64,000 nt of DNA, from contig CADCGD010000006.1 in the NCBI GenBank assembly GCA_902800925.1, positions 1-64,000 of the forward strand, in the 5' to 3' direction. The position numbers and the translations under genes were made by a program. Positions within the stretch are counted from its first letter, which is position 1. The number at the start of each line of letters is the position of its first letter. The notes under the pieces are model-generated. The model was given only the letters and a program-made list of their open reading frames with translations. It was not told the origin of the DNA and searched no databases. Source of the stretch: an uncultured Bacteroidales bacterium. GTDB taxonomy: Bacteria > Bacteroidota > Bacteroidia > Bacteroidales > Bacteroidaceae. Below, in pieces: positions 1 through 7,601 of the stretch.

Positions 1-1
1 A

Positions 2-112
2 TTGGGTGAGAAGCGTTGGAAGGTAGGCGACGTGATGAAGTCCATCGCATCAAGTTATGTGTTTTACTATAACAAGAAATACGGGCGTGTCGGTCATCTG
101 GAAAAACAATGA
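2..112 (+). pseudogene. C-terminal part of a REP-associated (Y1/IS200-like) transposase, cut by the window edge
   Basis: Thirty-six codons are open from the window edge to a TGA at 110-112. They resemble the last third of RAYT transposases, which process REP hairpins: a VGDVMKSIASS stretch, then YNKKYGRVGHL. The HUH catalytic part would lie outside the window. Family members usually continue beyond GHL, so this end looks abbreviated. Bases 1-55 are identical to 4407-4461, where a second remnant lies. A REP hairpin follows 18 bp downstream. The upstream part may be intact, so calling it a pseudogene is an inference. Confidence 0.6.
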
Positions 113-130
113 AGAACAATGATTCAAAAT

Positions 131-158
131 TCAATCAAAAACCTGTCCCTCTGATTGA
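131..158 (+). repeat. REP-like imperfect hairpin, copy 1
   Basis: The arms TCAATCA and TGATTGA enclose a core containing CTGTCCCT. The same element recurs in reverse orientation at 4223-4246 and shortened at 4461-4481, in each case beside transposase sequence. This fits a REP/RAYT pair. The lyase reading frame starts at the very next base. Confidence 0.7.
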
Positions 159-974
159 AGCGATTTTGACCCCGACAACGAGGGCATGGAAGTCTTTATC
201 ATCACTGAGGAAACCGAGGCTCAATATGATGCTGCCCTCATCGATGCCAAGACGGGCAACATTCTGGTTGGCAAACCCCAGACGGGCGGCGACACGGCTC
301 GCGGACTGGCTCTCGATTGTGACAGCAAGTACGACGGCGCGGAGTTCATGGAAATGAGTGATGCAAACCTGATGACCAGCAAAGGCGAGGTCATTGCTCC
401 GTGGAAAGCGGGCTCTGTCGGTAGTTCATCCATAAACTACGCCATCTACTGGGATGGCGACCTGCTACGCGAGTACCATGACCGCAGTCATGTAGATAAG
501 TGGAATGCCACAAGCAAGGCCTGGGACCGCACATGCACTCTCTATCAGTTTGGTTATGGAGCGAACAGCGTCAACGGCACAAAAAACAACCCCAACCTTC
601 AGTGCGACCTCTACGGAGACTGGCGCGAAGAGGTTGTTTACTGGGCACAGAACAACGGCAACTATTACCTGACTATTTTCACCACAACCACCGAAAGCCA
701 GTATAAACTACCCTGGCTCCGAGATGATCACACCTACGATATGGCCATTGTCTGGCAGAACTGCGGTTACAACCAACCGCCTCATCTCGGTTATAGCCCC
801 GTCACCTATTACAAACAGTTGAAAGAGCAGGCGACAGCCATCCGTCAAGTAAACAACACCGTGTCTGCTCCACGATATTACGACCTGACGGGTCGCCCTC
901 TTGCCAATCCCAACCATTCTGGCATTTTCATTGAACAATTATCCGACGGAACTAGCCGTATCATACATAGATGA
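159..974 (+). pseudogene. 3' fragment of a rhamnogalacturonan lyase (PL11-like)
   Basis: The frame is open from 159 and has its first ATG at 186. It reads as the C-terminal portion of a family 11 polysaccharide lyase, which cleaves the rhamnogalacturonan I backbone of pectin. Visible features are DFDPDNEG at the very start, then a VIAPWKAG segment, NPNLQCDLYGDWREEV, an H-T-Y-D segment near the end of the fold and YNQPPHLGYSP. The protein ends in a short Bacteroidales-type tail (YDLTGRPL...GIFIE). About 270 residues remain of a family usually above 550, and there is no signal peptide. The coding match begins directly after the REP hairpin, so the front was probably lost in a REP/transposase-related rearrangement. 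The adjacent fucosidase fusion suggests a former pectin locus. Confidence 0.8.
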
Positions 975-1079
975 AAACAATGCCATCGGTGGATACTTGG
1001 CAATGGTTACGCCCCAATAATTATCAATAAAACTATGAGATATTTAAAGATGAGTACGAGTAATCAGAAATACTAATAA

Positions 1080-3296
1080 ATGATGAGAAAAACATATCAA
1101 TCAATGAGAAGAACTTTATGTATATTCGCTGCTTGCACCTGTAGTCTTTTGCTCTCCGCTCAGCGCATGCTTTACATCGGCGACTCAGTGACGGACGGCG
1201 GATGGGGGCGCAGCGGAGGCAGTGCGTTGCCTTCGGAGAAGAGAAACCACAGTGACCTGAACCATGTGTATGGGCATAGCTATATGATGCTGTGTGCGGC
1301 CCACTACCAGAGCCTGTTGCCATACGGAGGACAGGAATTCCTAAATCGTGGTATATCAGGGAACACATTAGGTGATTTAGAGGCACGTTGGGAGAAAGAT
1401 GTATTGGCAATACAGCCCGATATTCTTTCAGTGCTGATTGGAACGAACGATGTAGGCGAGTGGATGAAGGATCATTCGTCAGACAAGGGATTTGACTATC
1501 ACGATTGGGAAACCAGATATCGGGTGCTGTTGCAAAGCAGCAAGGCGCAAAACGGTGACATAAAACTGATACTGTGTACGCCTTTCGTCTCGAGTACTAC
1601 ATCGACAGAACGCCAGCAGATGACAAACAAGCTCTCGGCCATCGTGCGACAGATAGCCAAGGACGAGCAGGCCGTCTGTGTTCCCTTCGACAGCCTGTTT
1701 AACCAATTGCAGCGATGTCAGCCTAACAATCGTTACTGGATATGGGATGGTATCCATCCCACGGCAGCCGGACATCAGCAGATGGCTGACTTGTGGATCT
1801 GCAAGGCCACTGAAGCAGGCTTATTACTTTCAGGGCACGATAACCGCGTGACCATCCCCGTAAGCCGCCAGCAGCTGGAGCAGTCGCCCGAAGGACCATT
1901 TGAGGCTACATGGAAATCTTTGGAACAGAACTATCGCACGCCGGAGTGGTTCAAGGATGCTAAGTTCGGCATCTTTATCCATTGGGGGCTCTACTCAGTA
2001 CCAGCAGCAGGTAGTGAGTGGTATCCTAAGCACATGTACAATGCCATGAGCCGCGAACACCAAGAGCGGTGGGGCAAGCAGAACCAGTTCGGTTACAAGG
2101 ATTTTATACCTCTGTTCAAGGCAGAGAAGTTCGACGCAAAGGCATGGGCCGAACTGTTCAGAAAAGCCGGTGCCCGCTATGTCATCCCTACTGCCGAACA
2201 TCACGACGGCTTTGCAATGTACGACAGCCGTCTGACTCGATGGAATGCCAAGCAGATGGGACCGAAGCGTGATGTGATAGGCGAACTGGCAGAGGCAGTA
2301 CGTGGCGAGGGAATGAAATTCGGTGTGTCAAACCACCGCATCGAGAACTGGGACTTTATGTATCCAGACAAGTTGCCCAAAGACTCCACCGACCTTTTCC
2401 TGCCTGAGTATGCAGAATTCTACGGACCTCCACAGCATCCCACCCAGCAAAGCGGCATGGGACCGAAGGCTATGCCATCAGCAGTACGTGGAGGTGCTAC
2501 AGAAGCCATCATCAACGAAGCCGCTGAGGAAGGACGTCATCCGCAGAGCGATGCCTTCTTGAACGAGTGGCAGCTGCGCACTATGGAGATTATTGACAAA
2601 TACCAGCCAGACCTTCTTTACTTCGACAACGGCATCAACTACCGTTCACTCGACCCATGGAAGCTTCGCTTGGCGCGTTACTATTACAACAGTGCCTACC
2701 AATGGCACAAGGAGGTGAGCATCCAGTCAAAGAGCCAGGCCTATTTGGCAGGAAGCATTATTGACTTCGAGCGTGAGAGCCGTGCACCGCGCAAGCCATA
2801 CGGCCGCTACTGGCAGGTGGACGATCCCATTGGTAACAAGTTCGGCTATATCGAAGGACTGAAACTGCAGAATGCCGATGGAATCATCCGCAATCTCGTC
2901 GATAACGTAGCCTGCGGTGGCAACCTCTGTCTGAATGTTTCGCCCAAGAGCGACGGCACCATCCCCGAAGATCAGCAGCAGGTATTGCTGAAGATCGGCG
3001 AATGGCTGCAGAAATACGGGGAAGGCATCTATGGCACACGCCCCTATAAGACTGCCATCGAAGGGAATATCCGTCTCACCTGTAAGGACGGCTTCATTTA
3101 CGCCTTCGTTCTCCGTTGGGACGGCAAGCCCTTCACTATCCAATGCTTGGACAGCAGCAAGGTGAAAGCCGTTACATGCCTGGCCGACGGCAGGAAGGTA
3201 AGAATCAAGAAACAAGCCGATGGACTCCGGATGGAAGCCACGATGCCGAATGCCACCGACCCCGTAGTCTGTTTCAAGGTCAAGGTGAGGCCGTAG
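1080..3296 (+). CDS. Secreted SGNH-hydrolase / alpha-L-fucosidase (GH29) fusion
   Basis: This is a 738-residue protein with a signal peptide (about residues 9-28, ending SAQ). Residues 30-255 are an SGNH/GDSL esterase: the nucleophile block has GDSVTDGG with Ser36, then IGTNDVGEW and the catalytic DGIHPT block. Residues about 265-735 are a GH29 alpha-L-fucosidase: the domain opens with WFKDAKFGIFIHWG, then TAEHHDGFAMY, and LLYFDNG holds the likely nucleophile Asp516. The arrangement suggests removal of an ester (probably acetyl) and of fucose from the same glycan in the periplasm or on the surface. The substrate is not shown; the lyase remnant next to it makes a pectic glycan plausible. Start codons at 1080, 1083 and 1104 are all possible; 1104 gives the more compact signal peptide. 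Confidence 0.85.
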   Translation: MMRKTYQSMRRTLCIFAACTCSLLLSAQRMLYIGDSVTDGGWGRSGGSALPSEKRNHSDLNHVYGHSYMMLCAAHYQSLLPYGGQEFLNRGISGNTLGDLEARWEKDVLAIQPDILSVLIGTNDVGEWMKDHSSDKGFDYHDWETRYRVLLQSSKAQNGDIKLILCTPFVSSTTSTERQQMTNKLSAIVRQIAKDEQAVCVPFDSLFNQLQRCQPNNRYWIWDGIHPTAAGHQQMADLWICKATEAGLLLSGHDNRVTIPVSRQQLEQSPEGPFEATWKSLEQNYRTPEWFKDAKFGIFIHWGLYSVPAAGSEWYPKHMYNAMSREHQERWGKQNQFGYKDFIPLFKAEKFDAKAWAELFRKAGARYVIPTAEHHDGFAMYDSRLTRWNAKQMGPKRDVIGELAEAVRGEGMKFGVSNHRIENWDFMYPDKLPKDSTDLFLPEYAEFYGPPQHPTQQSGMGPKAMPSAVRGGATEAIINEAAEEGRHPQSDAFLNEWQLRTMEIIDKYQPDLLYFDNGINYRSLDPWKLRLARYYYNSAYQWHKEVSIQSKSQAYLAGSIIDFERESRAPRKPYGRYWQVDDPIGNKFGYIEGLKLQNADGIIRNLVDNVACGGNLCLNVSPKSDGTIPEDQQQVLLKIGEWLQKYGEGIYGTRPYKTAIEGNIRLTCKDGFIYAFVLRWDGKPFTIQCLDSSKVKAVTCLADGRKVRIKKQADGLRMEATMPNATDPVVCFKVKVRP

Positions 3297-3326
3297 AAAA
3301 TAATATTCAAATAATATATAACCACA

Positions 3327-3890
3327 ATGGAAAAAGTACAAGAAACAGAGTTCGTTCCCTTCGACGTATGGGAGGAATTCAATGAGAGTGCATTCAGCTA
3401 CTTCCACAAGGGGGTGGTGATTTGTTCGGGGGACAGGACGGAGAGCAACGCCATGACCATCAGCTGGGGAGCCCTTGGCAACTACCTGGGGCACCGGCAC
3501 CCGACGCTGACGGTCTATGTCGCACCGGCCCGCTACACCCATGAACTGATGGAACGCCACAACCGCTTCACGATTATGGAGTTCGACGACCCGGAAGTGA
3601 ACAGATACATGGGTTCACACAGCGGACGACCGGCGACTGAGGGGAGCACTTGTCCTGACAAAAAGGCTGCGGACCTGGGGCTTCACCTGGCTTACACGTC
3701 GGGCGGCACGCCCTACTACGAGGAGGCCAGGACCGTCATGGAGTGCGAAATCATGTCGGCACTGCACCAGTCGAGTGATGACTTTCGCAATGACACGCCA
3801 CGGAAGCTGTACGCCAATTTCAAGGCAGGCATCCACACGGTGTATATCGCGGAAATCGTCGGTGCATGGAAAAAATCGGGAAAGGGGTAG
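3327..3890 (+). CDS. Flavin reductase-like (FMN-binding split barrel) protein
   Basis: The 187-residue soluble protein has the layout of the flavin-reductase-like family: an N-terminal KGVVICSGD strand followed by NAMTISWGALG, a YVAPARYTHELM segment, and a C-terminal HTVYIAEIVGAW strand. Members bind FMN and reduce flavin or small substrates with NAD(P)H. The substrate cannot be read from the sequence. It starts 30 bp after the fucosidase fusion and may be co-transcribed with it. There is no signal peptide. Confidence 0.8.
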   Translation: MEKVQETEFVPFDVWEEFNESAFSYFHKGVVICSGDRTESNAMTISWGALGNYLGHRHPTLTVYVAPARYTHELMERHNRFTIMEFDDPEVNRYMGSHSGRPATEGSTCPDKKAADLGLHLAYTSGGTPYYEEARTVMECEIMSALHQSSDDFRNDTPRKLYANFKAGIHTVYIAEIVGAWKKSGKG

Positions 3891-3920
3891 TAAAAGTACC
3901 CAAATTTAAACAACTGCAAG

Positions 3921-3978
3921 AATCTGCAAATATCAGGTGACAACTACCCTCAAAATGAGTATCGGATATTTGCAGATT
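3921..3978. repeat. 14-bp inverted repeat AATCTGCAAATATC
   Basis: The left arm is at 3921-3934, its exact reverse complement is at 3965-3978, and a third partial copy lies at 4112-4124. A separate perfect dyad (CGCTGAT, one base, ATCAGCG) lies just beyond. It sits after the flavin reductase gene but has no following T-run, so it is more likely a protein-binding or mobile-element remnant than a terminator. Confidence 0.6.
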
Positions 3979-4222
3979 TTTGCAAATAGCTGATAATTAG
4001 ATAGTTATTGTATTTGTTAAAATACTCTAACAAAACAATATAACTATCTAATAATCAATATATTACAGTCTATTTACCCACGCAGAATCTACTTTCCGAC
4101 GCAGAATGTAAAATCTGCAAATATAAGTCGCTGATAATCAGCGTATATTCCTCCAATTATGGGGGGCAGATACTATGCCGAGGGACGGAGGAGGGACGAA
4201 GTGTCCCTCCTGGCTTTTATGA

Positions 4223-4246
4223 CAATCAAAGGGACAGTTTTGATTG
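4223..4246 (-). repeat. REP-like hairpin, copy 2 (reverse orientation)
   Basis: CAATCAAA and TTTGATTG flank GGGACAGT. Its reverse complement matches the copy at 131-158 closely. It precedes the transposase remnant, and the shortened copy at 4461-4481 follows it, so the remnant is bracketed by inverted REPs. Confidence 0.7.
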
Positions 4247-4269
4247 AAAAATCAGATTTCGCACAATAA

Positions 4270-4461
4270 GCAGAAGACTATTGGACTTTTATCAAGATAT
4301 TGTCCACGGTTCAGGAAAGATTGGAGGACGACCTTGTGACGAGAACTACAATCTGCCACCTCTATGCCTATGCCTATTGTCTAATGCCTAAGCACGTACA
4401 TCTACTATTGGGTGAGAAGCGTTGGAAGGTAGGCGACGTGATGAAGTCCATCGCATCAAGT
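4270..4461 (+). pseudogene. Degenerate internal fragment of the REP-associated transposase
   Basis: One frame carries the RAYT signature YCLMPKHVHLLL, which contains the HUH metal-binding pair, followed by GEKRWKVGDVMKSIASS. The frame has no proper start, its N-terminal part is missing or frameshifted, and it runs into a REP at 4461. The catalytic tyrosine region is absent. Bases 4407-4461 match 1-55 exactly, so the duplication is recent or has been kept similar by recombination. Confidence 0.65.
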
Positions 4462-4481
4462 CAATCAAAAACTCTGATTGA
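4461..4481 (+). repeat. REP-like hairpin, copy 3 (shortened)
   Basis: TCAATCA and TGATTGA arms are present with a core shorter than in the other two copies. It abuts the end of the shared 55-bp segment. Confidence 0.6.
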
Positions 4482-4509
4482 CGTGCGCGGGATGGGCGTT
4501 CCTTGCGAC

Positions 4510-4572
4510 GGGAATAGCTGATACGGCGATGGGAACAACTGATACGGCGATGGGAACAGCTGATATGGGAAA
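4510..4572 (+). repeat. 21-bp tandem repeat, about 3 copies
   Basis: The unit begins GGGAAYARCTGATACGGCGA and recurs at 4510, 4531 and, partly, 4552. Further GGGAACAGCTAATACG-like pieces occur near 4612 and AGCTAATACGCGG near 4704, so the motif is also scattered locally. Confidence 0.6.
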
Positions 4573-4623
4573 AAGTGGTACCACTTTCTGAAAAGTCGTA
4601 CCACTTTTTGGTGGGAACAGCTA

Positions 4624-4659
4624 ATACGCACAAAATTCTCTAGAGAATTTTGTGCGTAT
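4624..4659. repeat. 36-bp perfect palindrome
   Basis: The two 18-bp halves meet at a central CTAG with no loop, and every base pair is complementary. A 16-bp palindrome (AAAGTGGTACCACTTT, 4572-4587) and a near copy (4592-4607) lie just before it. No terminator T-run follows. Confidence 0.7.
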
Positions 4660-4866
4660 ACAGCTAACTCGTCTCTGGCTACAGCTGTCTTGTGACTGGG
4701 ACGAGCTAATACGCGGAGGGAGCAGTCTGTCTTTGGCGCATATATAATGTACATGCGCATGAGCGCGCCGCGCGCGAGAGATTTTCAAAAAATACCTTTC
4801 ACCTTTCACCGATAGGTCGCAAACACCCTGTACAAAGGCGTTCCGGCCTATCCACAACTGGAATTT

Positions 4867-4899
4867 GCTTTCACATCGCTTTCACACCGCTTTCACATC
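4867..4899 (+). repeat. 11-bp tandem repeat GCTTTCACAYC x3
   Basis: Three units start at 4867, 4878 and 4889. The inverted sense (GTGAAAGC, GTGAAAC, GTGTGAAAGTGAAAGC) recurs over about 4928-5030, and CCTTTCACCTTTCACC precedes it near 4795, so the block can fold back on itself. Confidence 0.6.
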
Positions 4900-5098
4900 G
4901 AGCGGGTGGGGGGTAGGTGAAGGTTCTGTGAAAGCAATGTGAAACGTTGGCAGCGCTTCGCGCATGCAAGGAACGCCCGCGAACCCCTATTTACAGGGAC
5001 TTTCAGCACTGAGTGTGAAAGTGAAAGCATTTTTCTTTATAGTAGTGTTTTGCTGTTCTTTTAATAAACAGTTTTTTTCTCAGATAAGACCAAATTTG

Positions 5099-5130
5099 TT
5101 TGGTGGATTAAAAAAAAATGTGTAAATTTG
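5099..5130 (+). promoter_or_regulatory. Bacteroidetes-type promoter of the C10 protease gene
   Basis: TTTG at 5099-5102, a 20-bp spacer and TAAATTTG at 5123-5130 match the -33/-7 pattern of the Bacteroidetes primary sigma factor. The ATG follows 24 bp later. Confidence 0.65.
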
Positions 5131-5154
5131 CAACAGAGTCTAAATCAATAACGT

Positions 5155-7533
5155 ATGAAAAGATATTTACTACTAATTGTTAGCGTTTTCGTGAGTAGCC
5201 TGCTGATGGCTGGCAACGTAACGCCGGAACAAGCGGAGCAGGTTGCCCAGCAGTTTTTGAATAGTCATCGTCTGACTGTGAAGCCACAGCCTGCAGCACG
5301 ACTGAACATGGTTCAGCATAGGACGACATCGCGCAGAGCAGGTGCCCCCACAGCTTATTACGTGTTTAACGTGGAACAGGATAAGGGCTTTGTGGTGGTG
5401 AGCGGCGACGACCGTACAGTGCCTATCCTAGGCTATGGCGAAACGGGTTCGTTTGATCTCGACAACATGCCTGAGAATATGAAGGCGTGGCTGCAGAGCT
5501 ATGCTGACCAGATAGAATGGCTGAACGCACATCCTGAGACGCCAGTGGCCACAAGAACTTCGCGACGTTCACAGAATGTTATCAGGCCACTGATTCAGAC
5601 CCATTGGGGACAGAATGATCCTTACAACCTGTTCTGTCCGAAGGACGGTGAGGAAAGGAGCGTGACTGGCTGTGTGGCTACAGCCATGGCGCAGCTGATG
5701 TATTACCATCAGTACCCCGCGCAGACCACGATGCCTATTCCTGCCTATAAGACCACCTCGAAATCAATGGATATTGCTGAGATAGGTGTGACGACGATTC
5801 CCTGGGATGACATGCAGAAGAGCTATACCGGTGTGGAGACAGACACCCAGCGCGAGGCCGTGGCCCTGCTGATGCGGCTATGTGGTGCCAGTGTGGAGAT
5901 GGACTATACCAGTTATAATAGTGGTACCTATTCTTCCTATGTGGCGGATGCGCTCCAGACATATTTCGACTACGATGCTGCCACAGAGGCAGTCCATCGC
6001 GACGACTACAGAGCCGCCGACTGGGAAGACATGGTTTATGAGGAGCTGGCCCAGAAGCGCCCTGTGTACTATTTTGGCTCGTCGATAGGTGGCGGCCATG
6101 CCTTCATCGTTGACGGCTATGACGGCGATGGTCTCTACCACGTCAATTGGGGATGGAACGGTTCGAGCGACGACTACTTTGTGCTGTCAATACTCGACCC
6201 GGGCAATAATTCTGGGACTGGAGCCAGTTCTACTTCTGACGGTTATAGCCTGAATCAGGGTGCTGTCATAGGTGCCCAGCGCAATACGGGTGTAGTACCC
6301 CAGAAGACAGTGGTTATGACTACTCAGAACATCTATGCGGAGACCACTACCATCCCTGCTGCCAACAACCGGTTCACGTTCACTTTCAAGGTCTCTTGCT
6401 ATAATTTCACTGGCGAAACCAACACTTTTGATTGGGGCGCGGGAGTCTATGATGAGCGAGGGGCATCATGTGGCGACATACCAATTTACTCTGAGAGAAC
6501 CCATAATCCAAATTATGGATACAGAGATGCCAACATCACTTTGTATTTTCCTTCGTCATGGTCTGGCACCTATAAGATTATGATGATTAGTCGTAAGAGC
6601 GGTACTACCGAATGGTTGAAGAATATGAACAGCGACTACTATTACTTGGAGGCTACCATCAAGGGCAACGTCATGACGCTGAAGAATCCCACGACGGCGA
6701 TGAGTGGCATTATGACGGTCAGCGGCAATCTGGAGGTGGGCGGCAATGTGCAGACATCGACGCAGATTACCAACGATGGTACATACTTCAACAAACAGTT
6801 CTATCTGAGAGTTGACGGTGAGGATGTCGGTGGCCGCTATCTGGATCTTGACAGTCAGGAGAGTGGTATTGTAGACATCAGCTTCTCGCCCACAGAGGCT
6901 GGCACCAAGAAGATTGAACTGGGGTATATGACCTATCCGTATAACGAAACTACCCAGAAGCGAGAAGAGAAATTCAATGTGGTAGCTTCGAAGACTGTTT
7001 CTATCGCTGCTGCCAAGTCGTACACACTTGCCTTCAGTAATGGTGCGGTGACCAATGCCAGTGGAAAGGAAATATATGACAATCAGGCATCACTACGTTT
7101 CACCGTGAAGAATACGGGCGGTAATACTTACGACAACGATATCAAGGTCTACAGCCTCAAGAAGAGTGATGACGGTAGTGGTTACTACTATGTTCAGTTG
7201 GCAAAACTCATACCGGTCACTTTGGCCTCTGGTCAGTCTACGGTAGTCTACTGTGACATGCCACTGGCATCTGATGGTACATACTGGTTTGTCGTTGTCT
7301 ATAAGACTCAGGGGCAATTCATTGAATTGGGTGACAACAGACGTTATGACGTACTTTACGGCTATAACGTGGAGATTCCTGCCGAGCCTGCAGGCATCCA
7401 GACGCTGAGCAATGCATCAGCACCCGCCAAGCAAAGCATCTACACCATTGGTGGCATGCAGTTGACTCCTCAGCAATTCGAAAATGCTCCTAAGGGACTC
7501 TATATCGTCAATGGCCGTTTAGTGACCAAATAG
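5155..7533 (+). CDS. Secreted C10 (streptopain/interpain-like) cysteine protease
   Basis: This is a 792-residue secreted protease with a signal peptide (about 1-19), an N-terminal inhibitory propeptide of the SpeB-inhibitor type (VTPEQAEQVAQQFL at 22 onward) and a C10 catalytic domain (about 140-375). The nucleophile lies in TGCVATAMAQ (Cys173) and the histidine in GGGHAFIVDG (His315), followed by NWGWNG. Long beta-rich repeats follow. The protein ends in APKGLYIVNGRLVTK, the short tail also found on other secreted proteins here. The family includes interpain A of Prevotella and SpeB of streptococci. It probably degrades extracellular proteins after self-processing. It has its own promoter and ends at a strong hairpin shared with the next, convergent gene. 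Confidence 0.92.
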   Translation: MKRYLLLIVSVFVSSLLMAGNVTPEQAEQVAQQFLNSHRLTVKPQPAARLNMVQHRTTSRRAGAPTAYYVFNVEQDKGFVVVSGDDRTVPILGYGETGSFDLDNMPENMKAWLQSYADQIEWLNAHPETPVATRTSRRSQNVIRPLIQTHWGQNDPYNLFCPKDGEERSVTGCVATAMAQLMYYHQYPAQTTMPIPAYKTTSKSMDIAEIGVTTIPWDDMQKSYTGVETDTQREAVALLMRLCGASVEMDYTSYNSGTYSSYVADALQTYFDYDAATEAVHRDDYRAADWEDMVYEELAQKRPVYYFGSSIGGGHAFIVDGYDGDGLYHVNWGWNGSSDDYFVLSILDPGNNSGTGASSTSDGYSLNQGAVIGAQRNTGVVPQKTVVMTTQNIYAETTTIPAANNRFTFTFKVSCYNFTGETNTFDWGAGVYDERGASCGDIPIYSERTHNPNYGYRDANITLYFPSSWSGTYKIMMISRKSGTTEWLKNMNSDYYYLEATIKGNVMTLKNPTTAMSGIMTVSGNLEVGGNVQTSTQITNDGTYFNKQFYLRVDGEDVGGRYLDLDSQESGIVDISFSPTEAGTKKIELGYMTYPYNETTQKREEKFNVVASKTVSIAAAKSYTLAFSNGAVTNASGKEIYDNQASLRFTVKNTGGNTYDNDIKVYSLKKSDDGSGYYYVQLAKLIPVTLASGQSTVVYCDMPLASDGTYWFVVVYKTQGQFIELGDNRRYDVLYGYNVEIPAEPAGIQTLSNASAPAKQSIYTIGGMQLTPQQFENAPKGLYIVNGRLVTK

Positions 7534-7552
7534 GAGAATTAAATACAATATA

Positions 7553-7588
7553 GTTGAGCTCACTTTAAAAAAGTGGGCTTAACTTTTT
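7553..7588. terminator. Shared terminator between convergent genes
   Basis: The arms GTTGAGCTCACTT and AAGTGGGCTTAAC pair with two G-U pairs and are followed by TTTTT on the plus strand. It ends the protease gene and probably also the AraC-type gene on the other strand. Confidence 0.75.
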
Positions 7589-7601
7589 ATAAGAGGATGT
7601 G

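Larger units (their letters stand above)
3891..5154. other. 1.26-kb non-coding accessory region rich in dyads and repeats
   Basis: No convincing gene lies here. In order it contains AATCTGCAAATATC dyads and related repeats (3921-4140), a REP copy (4223-4246), a transposase remnant (about 4270-4461), a shortened REP (4461-4481), a 21-bp tandem repeat (4510-4572), a palindrome pair (4572-4607), a 36-bp perfect palindrome (4624-4659), a hairpin (about 4808-4855), 11-bp CTTTCACA repeats with inverted partners (4867-5030), and the promoter of the protease gene (5099-5130). Short minus-strand frames over 4461-4760 are repeats read as protein and show no known family. Confidence 0.75.

Noticed and set aside
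4388..4760. Minus-strand frames with repeated YQLFPSP or ISCSHRR peptides
   Set aside because: The peptides are 21-bp DNA repeats read as protein in a decayed region; no start context or homology is visible.
3891..5154. Possible tRNA or rRNA gene in the longest gap
   Set aside because: No cloverleaf arms, T-loop sequence or rRNA-like conserved stretch was seen.
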